64,000 nt of DNA from Hoylesella saccharolytica JCM 17484 (lineage in GTDB: Bacteria > Bacteroidota > Bacteroidia > Bacteroidales > Bacteroidaceae). Both the position numbers and the translations under genes were made by a program. Of this stretch, positions 46,698-55,161 are shown piece after piece. The stretch's first letter is position 1. Each line of letters begins with the position of its first letter. The DNA lies in NCBI RefSeq assembly GCF_000614205.1, contig NZ_BAKN01000005.1, forward strand, positions 62,001 to 126,000, in the 5' to 3' direction. Under the pieces are notes generated by a model. The model did not search any database, was not told the origin of the DNA, and saw only the letters and a list, made by a program, of their open reading frames with translations.

Positions 46698-48241
46698 ATG
46701 GAGAAACTTGCTGAACTATATAAAAAATGGAAAGGGGCGTTGCCCGAAAAGGCCGAAGAACTGCCGCAGAGCGGGAGCAACCGAAAATATTACCGGCTGA
46801 CGGATAAAACCGGCGAAAGCGTTATCGGGGTGGTGGGAACAAGTAGAGACGAGAACCACACCTTTATATATTTAACTAAGCACTTTTCATCACGTCGGCT
46901 GCCCGTTCCACACATATTGGCGGTGAGCAAGGACGAATTGAGATACTTGCAGACAGATTTAGGAAATACCTCATTATTCGATGCCCTGCGTGGAGGCCGT
47001 GAATCGGGCGGACGGTATAATCAGAAAGAGAAACAACTGCTTACCAACGTTATTCGCGAGCTGCCCAACATACAAATACGGGGTGCACGTGGCTTAGATT
47101 GGAAGTATTGCTATCCGCAACCCGAATTTGATGTTGACAGCGTACTTTTCGACCTCAATTATTTCAAATACTGTTTTCTGAAAGCCACAGAGCTTGATTT
47201 CCATGAACTGAAATTAGAAGCCAATTTTCGTCTGTTCGCCAAAGACCTAACAGAAGAGAAGAGCGAAAGTTTTCTTTATCGTGACTTTCAAGCACGCAAT
47301 GTAATGCTCGACAAAGAAGGAAATCCCTTTTTTATAGACTATCAAGGCGGTCGAAAGGTCCCTTTTATTACGATTTGGCTTCATTTCTTTGGCAAGCCTC
47401 GGCCAAGTACCCTTTCAAACTGCGTCGCGAACTGGTATACGAATATTATAATTCTCTAAAACACTATACCGAAGTACCCTCTGTACGCCATTTTGTAAGC
47501 AGATTAAGCCTGTTTGTTTTATTCAGAACCCTGCAAGTACTCGGTGCCTACGGATTTCGCGGCTATTTTGAACATAAAAAGCATTTCATAGACAGCATTC
47601 CCCACGCCATAGACAACCTTCGCGAGCTCTTAAAGCTTAAAAAGTTTTTCCCTTATCCCTATATGATGGATATGCTGAGAAGATTAAGCGAACTGCCGCA
47701 ATTTGCACACATAGAACAGCCTACACTGAACAGGGCCGATGGATATAAAACCACCGACCGAATCGTATATAAGGCACACCCACAAGACGGACCGGCAACA
47801 TTCTCTAAATACGACGGAAAAGGACCGCTAGTCGTAACTATTTACAGTTTTTCATATCGAAAAGGAATCCCCGAAGATACGTCAGGCAATGGTGGAGGCT
47901 ATGTTTTTGACTGCCGTTCGACTCACAACCCCGGCAGATACGAGCCTTATAAACAGTTAACCGGATTAGACGAACCTGTTATTCGTTTTCTTGAAGACGA
48001 CGGAGAAATTCTGACCTTTCTCAACAATGTGTATACCCTGGCCGACCATCATGTCCGGCGATACATCCAACGCGGTTTTACCTCCTTAATGTTCTGTTTC
48101 GGATGTACGGGAGGACAGCACCGCAGCGTATATTCTGCACAACATTTAGCAGAACACATACATAAAAAGTTCGGTGTAGAGGTACATATAACGCATCGTG
48201 AGCAGAACATTAGCCGTGTCTTTCCTCCGAACATAAAATAA
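46698..48241 (+). CDS. AmgK-like sugar kinase fused to a RapZ C-terminal domain, one frame break
   Basis: About 514 residues after repair. The first ~340 residues are an aminoglycoside-phosphotransferase-fold kinase: SNRKYYRL nucleotide loop, catalytic LYRDFQARNVM and metal-binding FIDYQGG. The RDF(H/Q)xxN and DYQ pattern, then YYDLASFLW, resembles AmgK, which phosphorylates MurNAc and GlcNAc at C1. Residues ~385-510 are the RapZ C-terminal domain (VTIYSFSYRKGIPED, VFDCRSTHNPGRYEPYKQLT, GCTGGQHRSVY); in gamma-proteobacteria RapZ binds GlcN6P and the GlmS-regulating RNA. The frame breaks at 47357-47358: one more G gives RKGPFYYDLASFLW. A link of amino-sugar salvage and sensing is inferred. The MurU-like partner is at 11.4 kb. 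Confidence 0.8.
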
Positions 48242-48276
48242 ACTCCTTAAAATTCGTTTTTCTCTCCATATAACCT

Positions 48277-48284
48277 TACCTTTG
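48277..48284 (+). promoter_or_regulatory. -7 promoter box of the DUF1573 gene
   Basis: TACCTTTG, exact TAnnTTTG, 31 bases ahead of the ATG at 48316. Confidence 0.5.
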
Positions 48285-48315
48285 CAACGAAGTATAACAT
48301 TAAATGATAAAGAAT

Positions 48316-48705
48316 ATGAAAAAACTGTTATTGCTTTCAATAATGCTTTTTGCGTTGGTTGGATTTACTGTAGCACAGCAACAGGCAGAAATTAAATTTG
48401 ATAAGCTGAGCCATAATTTTGGTAACTTTAGCGAGAAAAATCCTGTCCAAGAGTGTGTCTTCACATTTACAAATGTAGGGCAGACGCCGCTTGTTATCAA
48501 TCAAGCAATGGCAAGTTGCGGATGCACAATTCCATCATACACCAAAACACCCATCAAGCCAGGAGAAAAAGGCGAAGTGAAAATTACATATAACGGTAAA
48601 GGGAAGTTTCCTGGTCATTTCAAAAAAAGCATCACCATCTATACAAACGCTGCAACAGAAATGACCCGCCTGTATGTAGAAGGCGTAATGGATGAAGCTA
48701 AATAA
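48316..48705 (+). CDS. DUF1573 domain protein
   Basis: 129 residues. A signal peptide (MKKLLLLSIMLFALVGFTVA) is followed by one DUF1573 immunoglobulin-like beta-sandwich: FDKLSHNFGNFSEKNP, then TNVGQTPLVINQAMASCGCT, where the CGC pair is the family hallmark, and the KPGEKGEVKITYNGKGK strand. These are small periplasmic or surface proteins of Bacteroidetes with no proven task. I prefer the ATG at 48316, where the signal peptide begins; one four codons earlier (48304) is possible. Alone between a promoter and a hairpin terminator. Confidence 0.88.
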   Translation: MKKLLLLSIMLFALVGFTVAQQQAEIKFDKLSHNFGNFSEKNPVQECVFTFTNVGQTPLVINQAMASCGCTIPSYTKTPIKPGEKGEVKITYNGKGKFPGHFKKSITIYTNAATEMTRLYVEGVMDEAK

Positions 48706-48733
48706 GGACAATAGATTTTATCTTTATAAATAA

Positions 48734-48767
48734 AGAAAGCCTGATTGAATACCAATTAGGCTTTTCT
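48734..48767 (+). terminator. Hairpin terminator after DUF1573
   Basis: AAAGCCTGATTG pairs with AATTAGGCTTT around AATACC, followed by a T-rich stretch, about 30 bases past the stop. Confidence 0.65.
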
Positions 48768-49006
48768 TGTTATCGTTTACACAGAAACAAGAAAGCATAA
48801 CAAAGTTCATTTGGAGGCTAAAACCTCTCGGAAGACTTTTATTTGTTACCTTTTCAGCATTTGAAAGCTTATGAATAAAACTGCATATTCTGTAGCTGCT
48901 CAAATGTTAAAAGAATGAGCATCGCCGTGGCGTTCAGATGTATTTCAACAGGGATTGTGGCAGACAATCCCAAGGGGATCAGCGCATAAATAATGTCTCT
49001 TCGTAA

Positions 49007-49025
49007 TTTTGTTTGACAACGTACA
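49007..49025. repeat. Copy of a dispersed 19-26 bp motif
   Basis: TTTTGTTTGACAACGTACA, identical to the right arm of the palindrome at 61294-61339. The gap 48768-49089 otherwise shows no gene. Confidence 0.6.
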
Positions 49026-49089
49026 CAGTACAACGACGTATAAAGGCTCGTTTACAACCCATTTTGTAGTATGAAACCACTGAAACAAG

Positions 49090-50412
49090 TTATTTTTTAT
49101 GTTTCTTGAGTTGTAACTTCGGAATTTTAATCTTTTGTCCTTCTCTTACATCAATATTTCCACCATTAACCGCCTCTATGTAACATTCCATTCCTGCACC
49201 TAGATAAGTATTCCCTATAGAATGCAGACTTTGCCCTTTAACGGCCGTTACCGTTTCCGAGATACCCACAATGTGATAAGCTCCTGTGCGTACGCGAGGA
49301 TCGGTATCATAATTTTTATCAGCTATTTGCGAGTTAGAAACCGACTGATTGCTTTTCGACTGCTGCGGAGCAGCAGCTACCGGTTTTGTGATGGGTAGAG
49401 AAGTAGAAGGATGAGCATCGGCCTGCTGCGTTTCACTATTTTCTTCGATTAATGCCGAATTGGTATTTGCTGTGGATGTCGTTTGAGCATCTTTTGCCAT
49501 AGCTTTGCTATTTTTCAAAAGTAATTCAAGATGTTCAATACGATTATCGCGCAAATGAATTTGGTCCATAAAATACCATGCAGCCCCAGCGGCACCCAAT
49601 AACAATACAACCAATAGGAGGATTAAGATTTGTATCCATTTTTTGTGGTGGTCGTGCTCTTCCCACAAATCTTCTATGTCATCTTTGTAAGAAGTAATGA
49701 TGGCTTCGGCTTTTTTACGTTCTTCGGCAAGAAGCGATTCCACATCGACAGGTTTTCCACTTACAGAAACGGTAGTATTAGCGGCAGTTAAAATCGAAGC
49801 CTGCTCACGCTGTTTTTCCCGCTCTTTTTCACGTTCGCTAACAGCCAAGGTGCTAATGTCAGCGTTTAACTGATGCAATTGTTCAGAAGAGATACTGCAT
49901 TCCATAAGAGTTTCCTGTTCATCAAATGCATTCACGTTTATTGCCTGCTCATTCGTTGCATTAGGCAATTTAATGTCTGTGTCCATCATTTGTTCTTTCC
50001 TTTTTTCTATATTTTGATTCTCAGACGCTGTATCTTGAGGTTCATCGTCTAGATTTAATTCTAATTCATTCAGTTCTTCCAACTCTACACCGTCGTTGAT
50101 AATCATTGTGTCAAACTGCGCAAAGGGACGGTTCACTAAGTCTCGCATTACGGGGTCGGGAGTGAAAGAAATCTTATCGCGCCCTTCAATGATAATTGGT
50201 CGGCCGGTGTTTACGTCTACGCTTTTACGTGTATTAACACTCATTACTTTAAAGGTTCCCAATCCTTTTACTTTTACTTGCTTATCAAGATTCAAACCCT
50301 GGTTCAGGTTATCAAACATAAGAGCAACGAAGCTCTCTGCCTCTTTTATGGTTATCTTATTTTTACGGGCAAGGACTGTTGCCAATTCGTGTATTCCAAC
50401 TCTGTTATTCAT
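49090..50412 (-). CDS. HU-like domain, membrane helix and LysM domain in one protein
   Basis: 440 residues. Residues 1-95 match an HU/IHF-type DNA-binding domain (GTFKVMSVNTRKSVDVNTGR contains the DNA-binding arm). Then an acidic, low-complexity and charged coiled region (105-258), one strong transmembrane helix (260-282), a disordered linker, and a C-terminal LysM-like domain (about 383-435: VKGQSLHSIGNTYLG and NIDVREGQKIKIP). If oriented as composition suggests, the HU part faces the cytosol and LysM the periplasmic peptidoglycan, so the protein could tie DNA to the cell wall. It overlaps the plain HU gene by 8 bases and closes the ftsY-rimO-HU run. Such fusions exist in Bacteroidetes; role unproven. 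Confidence 0.75.
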   Translation of the reverse strand: MNNRVGIHELATVLARKNKITIKEAESFVALMFDNLNQGLNLDKQVKVKGLGTFKVMSVNTRKSVDVNTGRPIIIEGRDKISFTPDPVMRDLVNRPFAQFDTMIINDGVELEELNELELNLDDEPQDTASENQNIEKRKEQMMDTDIKLPNATNEQAINVNAFDEQETLMECSISSEQLHQLNADISTLAVSEREKEREKQREQASILTAANTTVSVSGKPVDVESLLAEERKKAEAIITSYKDDIEDLWEEHDHHKKWIQILILLLVVLLLGAAGAAWYFMDQIHLRDNRIEHLELLLKNSKAMAKDAQTTSTANTNSALIEENSETQQADAHPSTSLPITKPVAAAPQQSKSNQSVSNSQIADKNYDTDPRVRTGAYHIVGISETVTAVKGQSLHSIGNTYLGAGMECYIEAVNGGNIDVREGQKIKIPKLQLKKHKK

Positions 50413-50695
50413 GCCCTCCTCCGATCTTTAACCGTTCTTTAATAGCCGATGTGGGGCGAAAATTAAGAACCAGTTTTGGTGGAACTAGCATGCGTTGCTG
50501 TGTAGCAGGATTAATAACCACACGTTCTAACCGCTTTTTCACTTCAAAAGTTCCGAAGTCCGGAATAGCGACCACACTGCCTTCGTCAAAATGCGCCGCC
50601 ATTTGATCGATAACATTGCGAACCAAAGTCTGAGTTACACTCTGCGTATAGCCAGTTCTTTGTGCTAATTCGGTTATAAATTCTTTATTGTTCAT
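50405..50695 (-). CDS. HU-family DNA-binding protein
   Basis: 96 residues, a full HU/IHF-type protein: MNNKEFITELAQRTGYTQ helices, VVAIPDFGTFEVKKR beta-arm, and VINPATQQRMLVPPK tip (the NPATQ stretch holds the kinking proline). It overlaps rimO by 11 bases upstream and the HU-LysM gene by 8 bases downstream, so the two HU-type proteins are made together. Nucleoid shaping or formation of a mixed dimer with the membrane-anchored protein is possible. Confidence 0.92.
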   Translation of the reverse strand: MNNKEFITELAQRTGYTQSVTQTLVRNVIDQMAAHFDEGSVVAIPDFGTFEVKKRLERVVINPATQQRMLVPPKLVLNFRPTSAIKERLKIGGGHE

Positions 50696-51986
50696 CTATT
50701 ATACCATATAAGTCAAAGTCTTCGCCATCTGTAATTTTCACTTGATAAAATTTACCTACGCTTAATCTTTTGTTAGCGGGAATAAGTACTTCCGGATCTA
50801 CCTCAGGCGAACAAAATTCTGTTCGGCCAACATAGTAGTCACCCTCTTTGCGGTCAATGATTACTCGCATGACTTTACCCACCTTTCCAGCCTCTATCTC
50901 TGCACATATTTTTTGTTGCAGCGCCATCAATTCATCTAGTCTACGCGTTTTCACTTCTTCAGGCACATCGTTTTCGTAATGATTAGCACTGTATGTTCCT
51001 TCTTCTTCCGAATAGGTAAAAGCACCCATCCGCTCGAATCGCGCCCAACGAACAAAGTCCATCAGTTCGGCAAAGTCTTCTTCAGTTTCACCGGGAAAAC
51101 CTACCATTAATGTTGTACGTAGATGAATACCTGGGACTTCTTTACGAATACGACGAATAAGCTCTATCGTTTGTTCTTTTGAAACAAGTCGGTGCATACG
51201 AGTGAGCATATGATCAGAAATATGCTGCAAGGCAATATCTAGATACTTGCATACATTGGGACGGACTTTGATAACATCGAGTAATTCTAACGGAAACTGA
51301 TTGGGATAAGCATAATGTAGACGTATCCACTCTACCCCTTTGATGTCGGCAATGGAGGAAATAAGCTCAGCAATGTGCCGCTTACCATCGAAATCCACAC
51401 CATAAAATGTCAATTCTTGCGCAATAATCTGAAACTCTTTCACACCTTGCTGCACAAGTGTACGAACCTCTTCCAAGATGTCCTCCTTCTTTCTGCTGAC
51501 ATGTTTGCCTGTAATAAGCGGAATGGAGCAATAAGAACAACCACGACTACAGCCTTCACTAATTTTAAGATAGGCATAATGGCGTGGAGTGGTAATGCTG
51601 CGAACACCATTACACGAAGCAATGATACCCTTTCCCATATCTAAAAGCAAATTTTTATAGTTAAACTTACCATAAAACTTATCTACTTGAGGAATTTCTT
51701 TTTCCAATTCTTCTCGATAGCGCTGCGAAAGGCATCCCATAACGTATAGTTGCTTAATACGCCCCTCTTTTTTGGCCTGAGCAAACTGTAGAATAGTATT
51801 GATACTTTCTTCTTTTGCACTCTCGATAAACCCACAAGTATTAATCACGGCTATTTCTCCTTTTGGATTCTTGCTGTCGTGCACACAATGGTAACCATTG
51901 GCCTCGAACTGTTTCATCAGCAGTTCACTGTCTACAAGGTTTTTCGAGCAACCCATTGTGATAATGTCTACCTGATTTTTATTCAT
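50685..51986 (-). CDS. rimO: Ribosomal protein S12 methylthiotransferase
   Basis: 433 residues. Radical-SAM enzyme that adds a methylthio group to Asp88/89 of S12. Three parts: N-terminal UPF0004 domain (IITMGCSKNLVDSELLMKQ, with NTCGFI and VMGCLSQRY cysteines), radical-SAM core with CSRGCSYCSIP, and C-terminal TRAM domain. I start at 51986 (MNKNQVDI); an ATG two codons earlier exists. It lies 75 bases after ftsY and overlaps the HU gene by 11. RimO rather than MiaB is supported by the GCSKN opening and TRAM ending. Confidence 0.96.
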   Translation of the reverse strand: MNKNQVDIITMGCSKNLVDSELLMKQFEANGYHCVHDSKNPKGEIAVINTCGFIESAKEESINTILQFAQAKKEGRIKQLYVMGCLSQRYREELEKEIPQVDKFYGKFNYKNLLLDMGKGIIASCNGVRSITTPRHYAYLKISEGCSRGCSYCSIPLITGKHVSRKKEDILEEVRTLVQQGVKEFQIIAQELTFYGVDFDGKRHIAELISSIADIKGVEWIRLHYAYPNQFPLELLDVIKVRPNVCKYLDIALQHISDHMLTRMHRLVSKEQTIELIRRIRKEVPGIHLRTTLMVGFPGETEEDFAELMDFVRWARFERMGAFTYSEEEGTYSANHYENDVPEEVKTRRLDELMALQQKICAEIEAGKVGKVMRVIIDRKEGDYYVGRTEFCSPEVDPEVLIPANKRLSVGKFYQVKITDGEDFDLYGIIDEQ

Positions 51987-52061
51987 TTGCAATGTAGGTA
52001 CTTAGAAGACGTTGTTATAAAAAGATTTTTGTTAAAACAAAGCTTGGTAACCAAATGCTGC

Positions 52062-53013
52062 TTAGTTGAACAGCGAATCAACAAAGCTACGGCAGTTAAA
52101 CAATTGCAAATCTTCTATGCCTTCACCCACTCCGATATATTTCACGGGAACCTTCAATTGGTCGCTGATGCCAATTACCACGCCACCTTTTGCTGTTCCA
52201 TCAAGCTTGGTAATGGCGAGTGAGGTAATGTGAGTAACGGCAGAAAACTGCTTGGCTTGTTCAAAGGCGTTCTGACCAGTAGAACCGTCGAGCACCAATA
52301 GGACCTCGTCGGGAGCTTCGGGAAACACTTTCTTCATTACATCTTTTATTTTTTTTAGTTCATTCATTAGTCCCACTTTGTTATGCAACCGTCCCGCCGT
52401 GTCGATAATCACCACCTCGGCATCGTTGGCCTTTGCCGAACTCAACGTGTCAAATGCCACAGAAGCAGGATCGGCACCCATTTGCTGTTTCACCACCGGT
52501 ACTCCCACACGCTCCCCCCAAATACTAATTTGCTCTACTGCCGCAGCTCTAAACGTGTCGGCGGCACCAAGATAAACTTTTTTTTCTCGCCTGTTTAAAC
52601 TGATAAGCCAATTTTCCTATAGTGGTTGTTTTACCTACTCCATTTACCCCCACCACAAGGATAACGTATGGATGGCCCGTTTTCGGCAATTCCCAACTAT
52701 CATTGTCCTCCGAATTGTTTTCAGAAAGCAATGCGACTATTTCATCGTGTAAAATGGTATTTAGTTCGGTGGTAGAAAGATACTTATTACGTTCCACACG
52801 TTGCTCTATACGTCGGATGATTTTCAGCGTTGTTTCTACGCCCACATCCGATGTAATAAGCACCTCTTCAAGTTCGTCAAGTACTTCGTTGTCTACCTTC
52901 GATTTGCCCACAATAACACGCGTCAGCTTACTAAGCACGCTTTCTTTAGTTTTCTTGAGCCCCTTGTCAAGGGCGTTCTGCTTGTCTTTATTTAATAATC
53001 CGAAAATGGCCAT
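52062..53013 (-). CDS. ftsY: Signal recognition particle receptor FtsY, frame break at an A8 run
   Basis: SRP receptor GTPase that docks ribosomes at the inner membrane. About 316 residues after repair: N domain, G1 GVNGVGKTTT, then the DTFRAAA motif, DTAGRLHNK and the closing TKLDGTAKGG and GVGEGIEDLQLF. The acidic A domain is short, as usual in Bacteroidales. The frame breaks in a run of eight A (T8 at 52578-52585): with seven A the frame reads QARKKVYLGAADTFRAAA. As written it stops early at the end of the N part of the G domain, which would kill an essential protein; a sequence error or slippage at A8 must be assumed. Start at 53013 (MAIFGLL): the TATCTTTG box at 53032-53039 excludes an earlier ATG. 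Confidence 0.94.
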
Positions 53014-53031
53014 CGCAATATCATTTTGTTG

Positions 53032-53039
53032 CAAAGATA
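53032..53039 (-). promoter_or_regulatory. -7 promoter box of the ftsY-rimO-HU operon
   Basis: Minus strand TATCTTTG, exact TAnnTTTG, 18 bases ahead of the ATG at 53013. No good -33 element. Confidence 0.5.
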
Positions 53040-53062
53040 CAAGAAAGAATTAAGAATTACTA

Positions 53063-53341
53063 TACGCACTCAAACAAAAGTGCACAAGTAGGCAGGTAAC
53101 AAGAATTTACGCCTGTTCGTGATAAGGATTGGCGTATAACTAAGTCTACTAACATGCTATTCTAATAATTATCATTATTTTCCCAATCCCAACTGCGTCC
53201 ATACCCACTGGCAATTTTCGATTTAGAATAGTGATACTCAAAAACCTTTGAATCATTGTTACTAGTTAAATCAGGGACGATTTCCATAAGAATAAACTTT
53301 ACCAAAAGGGTAGATGTGTACGCTGTCAAACAAAAGTACAC
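53063..53341. repeat. Two copies of the dispersed motif around a gene remnant
   Basis: Copies at 53063-53088 (ending CAAACAAAAGTGCACA) and 53317-53341 (TGTACGCTGTCAAACAAAAG) share the core of the left arm at 61294. They are in the same orientation and bound about 230 bases, so this could be debris between two insertions. The rest of the gap 53040-53541 holds two short coding remnants. Confidence 0.5.
53162..53287 (-). pseudogene. Possible C-terminal gene remnant
   Basis: A 41-codon frame ending FEYHYSKSKIASGYG with RSWDWENNDNY. Composition looks like a real protein end rather than chance, and the frame stays open slightly upstream. Lies between the two copies of the dispersed motif. I do not recognise the family. 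Confidence 0.3.
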
Positions 53342-53374
53342 TTAATCAACCTTCAGACTTCAGACCTCTTCTGT

Positions 53375-53485
53375 ATGGAATGGACACCCGAAAAGGGGCT
53401 TTATATCGTGGCCAAAAATGGAGATGTAAAACGAGGGAAAGAAGAAATTCCGGCAGAACAAATTGCCGGAGAAATATTAAATTAG
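53375..53485 (+). pseudogene. Possible C-terminal gene remnant or tiny gene
   Basis: A 36-codon frame from an ATG: MEWTPEKGLYIVAKNG, then DVKRGKEEIPAEQIAGEILN. Its composition is protein-like and the frame is open upstream, so it is probably the tail of a decayed gene; there is no promoter. Family unknown. Confidence 0.3.
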
Positions 53486-53541
53486 TTGCAACCAAAGTTA
53501 TTGTTTGTTCGTCTTAGTAATGAAACCAAACAATAAATAAT

Positions 53542-54297
53542 ATGAAACGAAGAAAAGTATTGATTTTTACAACTATGGCTGCTGTCGGATTTATTGTATC
53601 CTCTTGCTTTAAGTCCACAAAATCAGAATTCCGTTCTACAGAAGAAAAACTTCCATATTTTAATAAAATAGTTATCTCTGCACCTGTTAGAGTACATTTT
53701 ATACAAGGAGACAAGAGCAGCATTAAGGTAGTGAACAAGAACAAACATGGAGGCCAGATTATTAAAGAATGTCATGGAGGTGTACTAGAGATTTCCTGGA
53801 ACTCGGTGATTAAATGGAATATTTTAAAAAAATCAGAAAAGGATGTGGAGGTTTATGTAACCTCACCAGACCTTATTGGAGTTACTTTAAAGGGATCGGG
53901 CGAATTTATTTCAAGTGGAAAAGTTGATAGCGATAACCTCGAAATAACCCTTGCAGGAAGCGGTGACATCTTATTTACTGACATTATCTGCGATAAAATC
54001 AAAACAAATTTGCGAGGTAGCGGAGATATTAAAATAAACAATTTGCAATGCCTTCATTCTGAAACCACTTTAATGGGTAGCGGAGATATTAAAATTAATA
54101 GTGAAAGTTCGACAACTTCTGATATACTTTTAAAAGGCAGCGGCGACATAGAAATTAACTACAACAATGCCAATGCCATCAATTGCAAACTCGAAGGAAG
54201 TGGAGATATTGAACTTTCGGGTATGGCAAAGACACTGAACAAGCAAAAACGAGGCAGTGGCGATATAGATATCAACAAATTACGCCTGAAACAATAA
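53542..54297 (+). CDS. DUF2807 (head-GIN) lipoprotein with GSGDI repeats
   Basis: 251 residues. The signal peptide ends in VSSC (lipobox), so it is a lipoprotein. After an opening strand region (YFNKIVISAPVRVHFIQGD) comes a right-handed beta-solenoid of the DUF2807 type with one GSGEF and six GSGDI turns, spaced about 19-21 residues, a repeat typical of the family in Bacteroidetes. It probably stands on the cell surface; partner unknown. The second half's near-exact turn repeats are an obvious site for recombination. No clear promoter box; the stop precedes the promoter of the nucleotidyltransferase gene. Confidence 0.9.
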   Translation: MKRRKVLIFTTMAAVGFIVSSCFKSTKSEFRSTEEKLPYFNKIVISAPVRVHFIQGDKSSIKVVNKNKHGGQIIKECHGGVLEISWNSVIKWNILKKSEKDVEVYVTSPDLIGVTLKGSGEFISSGKVDSDNLEITLAGSGDILFTDIICDKIKTNLRGSGDIKINNLQCLHSETTLMGSGDIKINSESSTTSDILLKGSGDIEINYNNANAINCKLEGSGDIELSGMAKTLNKQKRGSGDIDINKLRLKQ

Positions 54298-54343
54298 AAC
54301 AAAAATACACTTAAAAAAAGTTTCCTCTCTTGTCTTTAATATC

Positions 54344-54351
54344 TACCTTTG
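54344..54351 (+). promoter_or_regulatory. -7 promoter box of the head-group cluster
   Basis: TACCTTTG, exact TAnnTTTG, 66 bases ahead of the nucleotidyltransferase ATG; it would drive the whole five-gene cluster. Confidence 0.5.
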
Positions 54352-54417
54352 CGATATATAGAAACGGGAGAGGGAACTTTTTTTTTAATGCCTGCCCCGA
54401 AATGCTGACACTGTTTT

Positions 54418-55161
54418 ATGAAATATGCAATTATTGCAGCCGGCGAAGGCTCTCGGTTAGCGCAAGAAGGGATAACACAACCCAAACCCTTGGTAAAAGT
54501 TCACGGCGAGCACTTGATAGAAAGGCTTATACGCATTTTTACAGACAATGATGCCGAAGAAATTGTCGTGATTTGTAACGACAAGACAAAATTGGTAAGC
54601 GAATATCTGCGCCATATTGAAAAGAACGGATTGAACGGGAAAAAGATTCCACTACGCCACATCGTCAGGAATACACCGAGTTCGATGCATAGTTTTTATG
54701 AGCTAAGTCGCTTTCTCAACAATTCTCCATTTATCCTTACTACGGTAGACACCATTTTTAACGAAAACGAGTTTATACAATACACAACAGTATTTCAAGA
54801 GGCAACAGCCAAAGGCTGGGATGGCGTGATGGCCGTAACAGATTTTATCGATGATGAGAAGCCTCTGTATGTAGGCACAGACGAACAACTGAACATCACC
54901 GGCTTTTGGGATAAGAAAATGCCTGATTGCCGCTACGTGTCGGGCGGGATATATGGGCTTACCCCTGCAGTTATCCGTACGCTTCAAGCATCTGTTGAAA
55001 AAGGAGAAAGCCGAATGCGTAATTTTCAACGCGCACTGATTGCCGACAGCTACCGGCTGAAAGCCCATCCCATGGGCAAAATATTTGATATCGACCATAT
55101 GGACGACATTCTAAAAGCAGACAAATTTCTAAATGAGCAAGATATTGGCCATCAGGCGTGA
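54418..55161 (+). CDS. Nucleotidyltransferase of the sugar/polyol-phosphate type
   Basis: 247 residues. AAGEGSRLAQEGITQPKPLV (residues 7-26) is the NTP-binding loop of MobA/RmlA-like transferases, here with G-E-G-S-R in place of the usual GxGTR, a form seen in cytidylyl- and MobA-like enzymes such as inositol- or choline-phosphate cytidylyltransferases. DTIF (a metal aspartate region) and the closing FDIDHMDD segment fit. It probably activates a phosphorylated head group as NDP, for use by the CDP-alcohol transferase two genes later. Its end overlaps the ATP-grasp gene by 29 bases. Substrate not determinable. Confidence 0.75.
   Translation: MKYAIIAAGEGSRLAQEGITQPKPLVKVHGEHLIERLIRIFTDNDAEEIVVICNDKTKLVSEYLRHIEKNGLNGKKIPLRHIVRNTPSSMHSFYELSRFLNNSPFILTTVDTIFNENEFIQYTTVFQEATAKGWDGVMAVTDFIDDEKPLYVGTDEQLNITGFWDKKMPDCRYVSGGIYGLTPAVIRTLQASVEKGESRMRNFQRALIADSYRLKAHPMGKIFDIDHMDDILKADKFLNEQDIGHQA

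Noticed and set aside
53314..53517. A 67-codon gene in this gap
   Set aside because: Arg/Cys-rich, no domain, and it overlaps a more protein-like remnant in another frame (53375-53485) and a copy of the dispersed motif.
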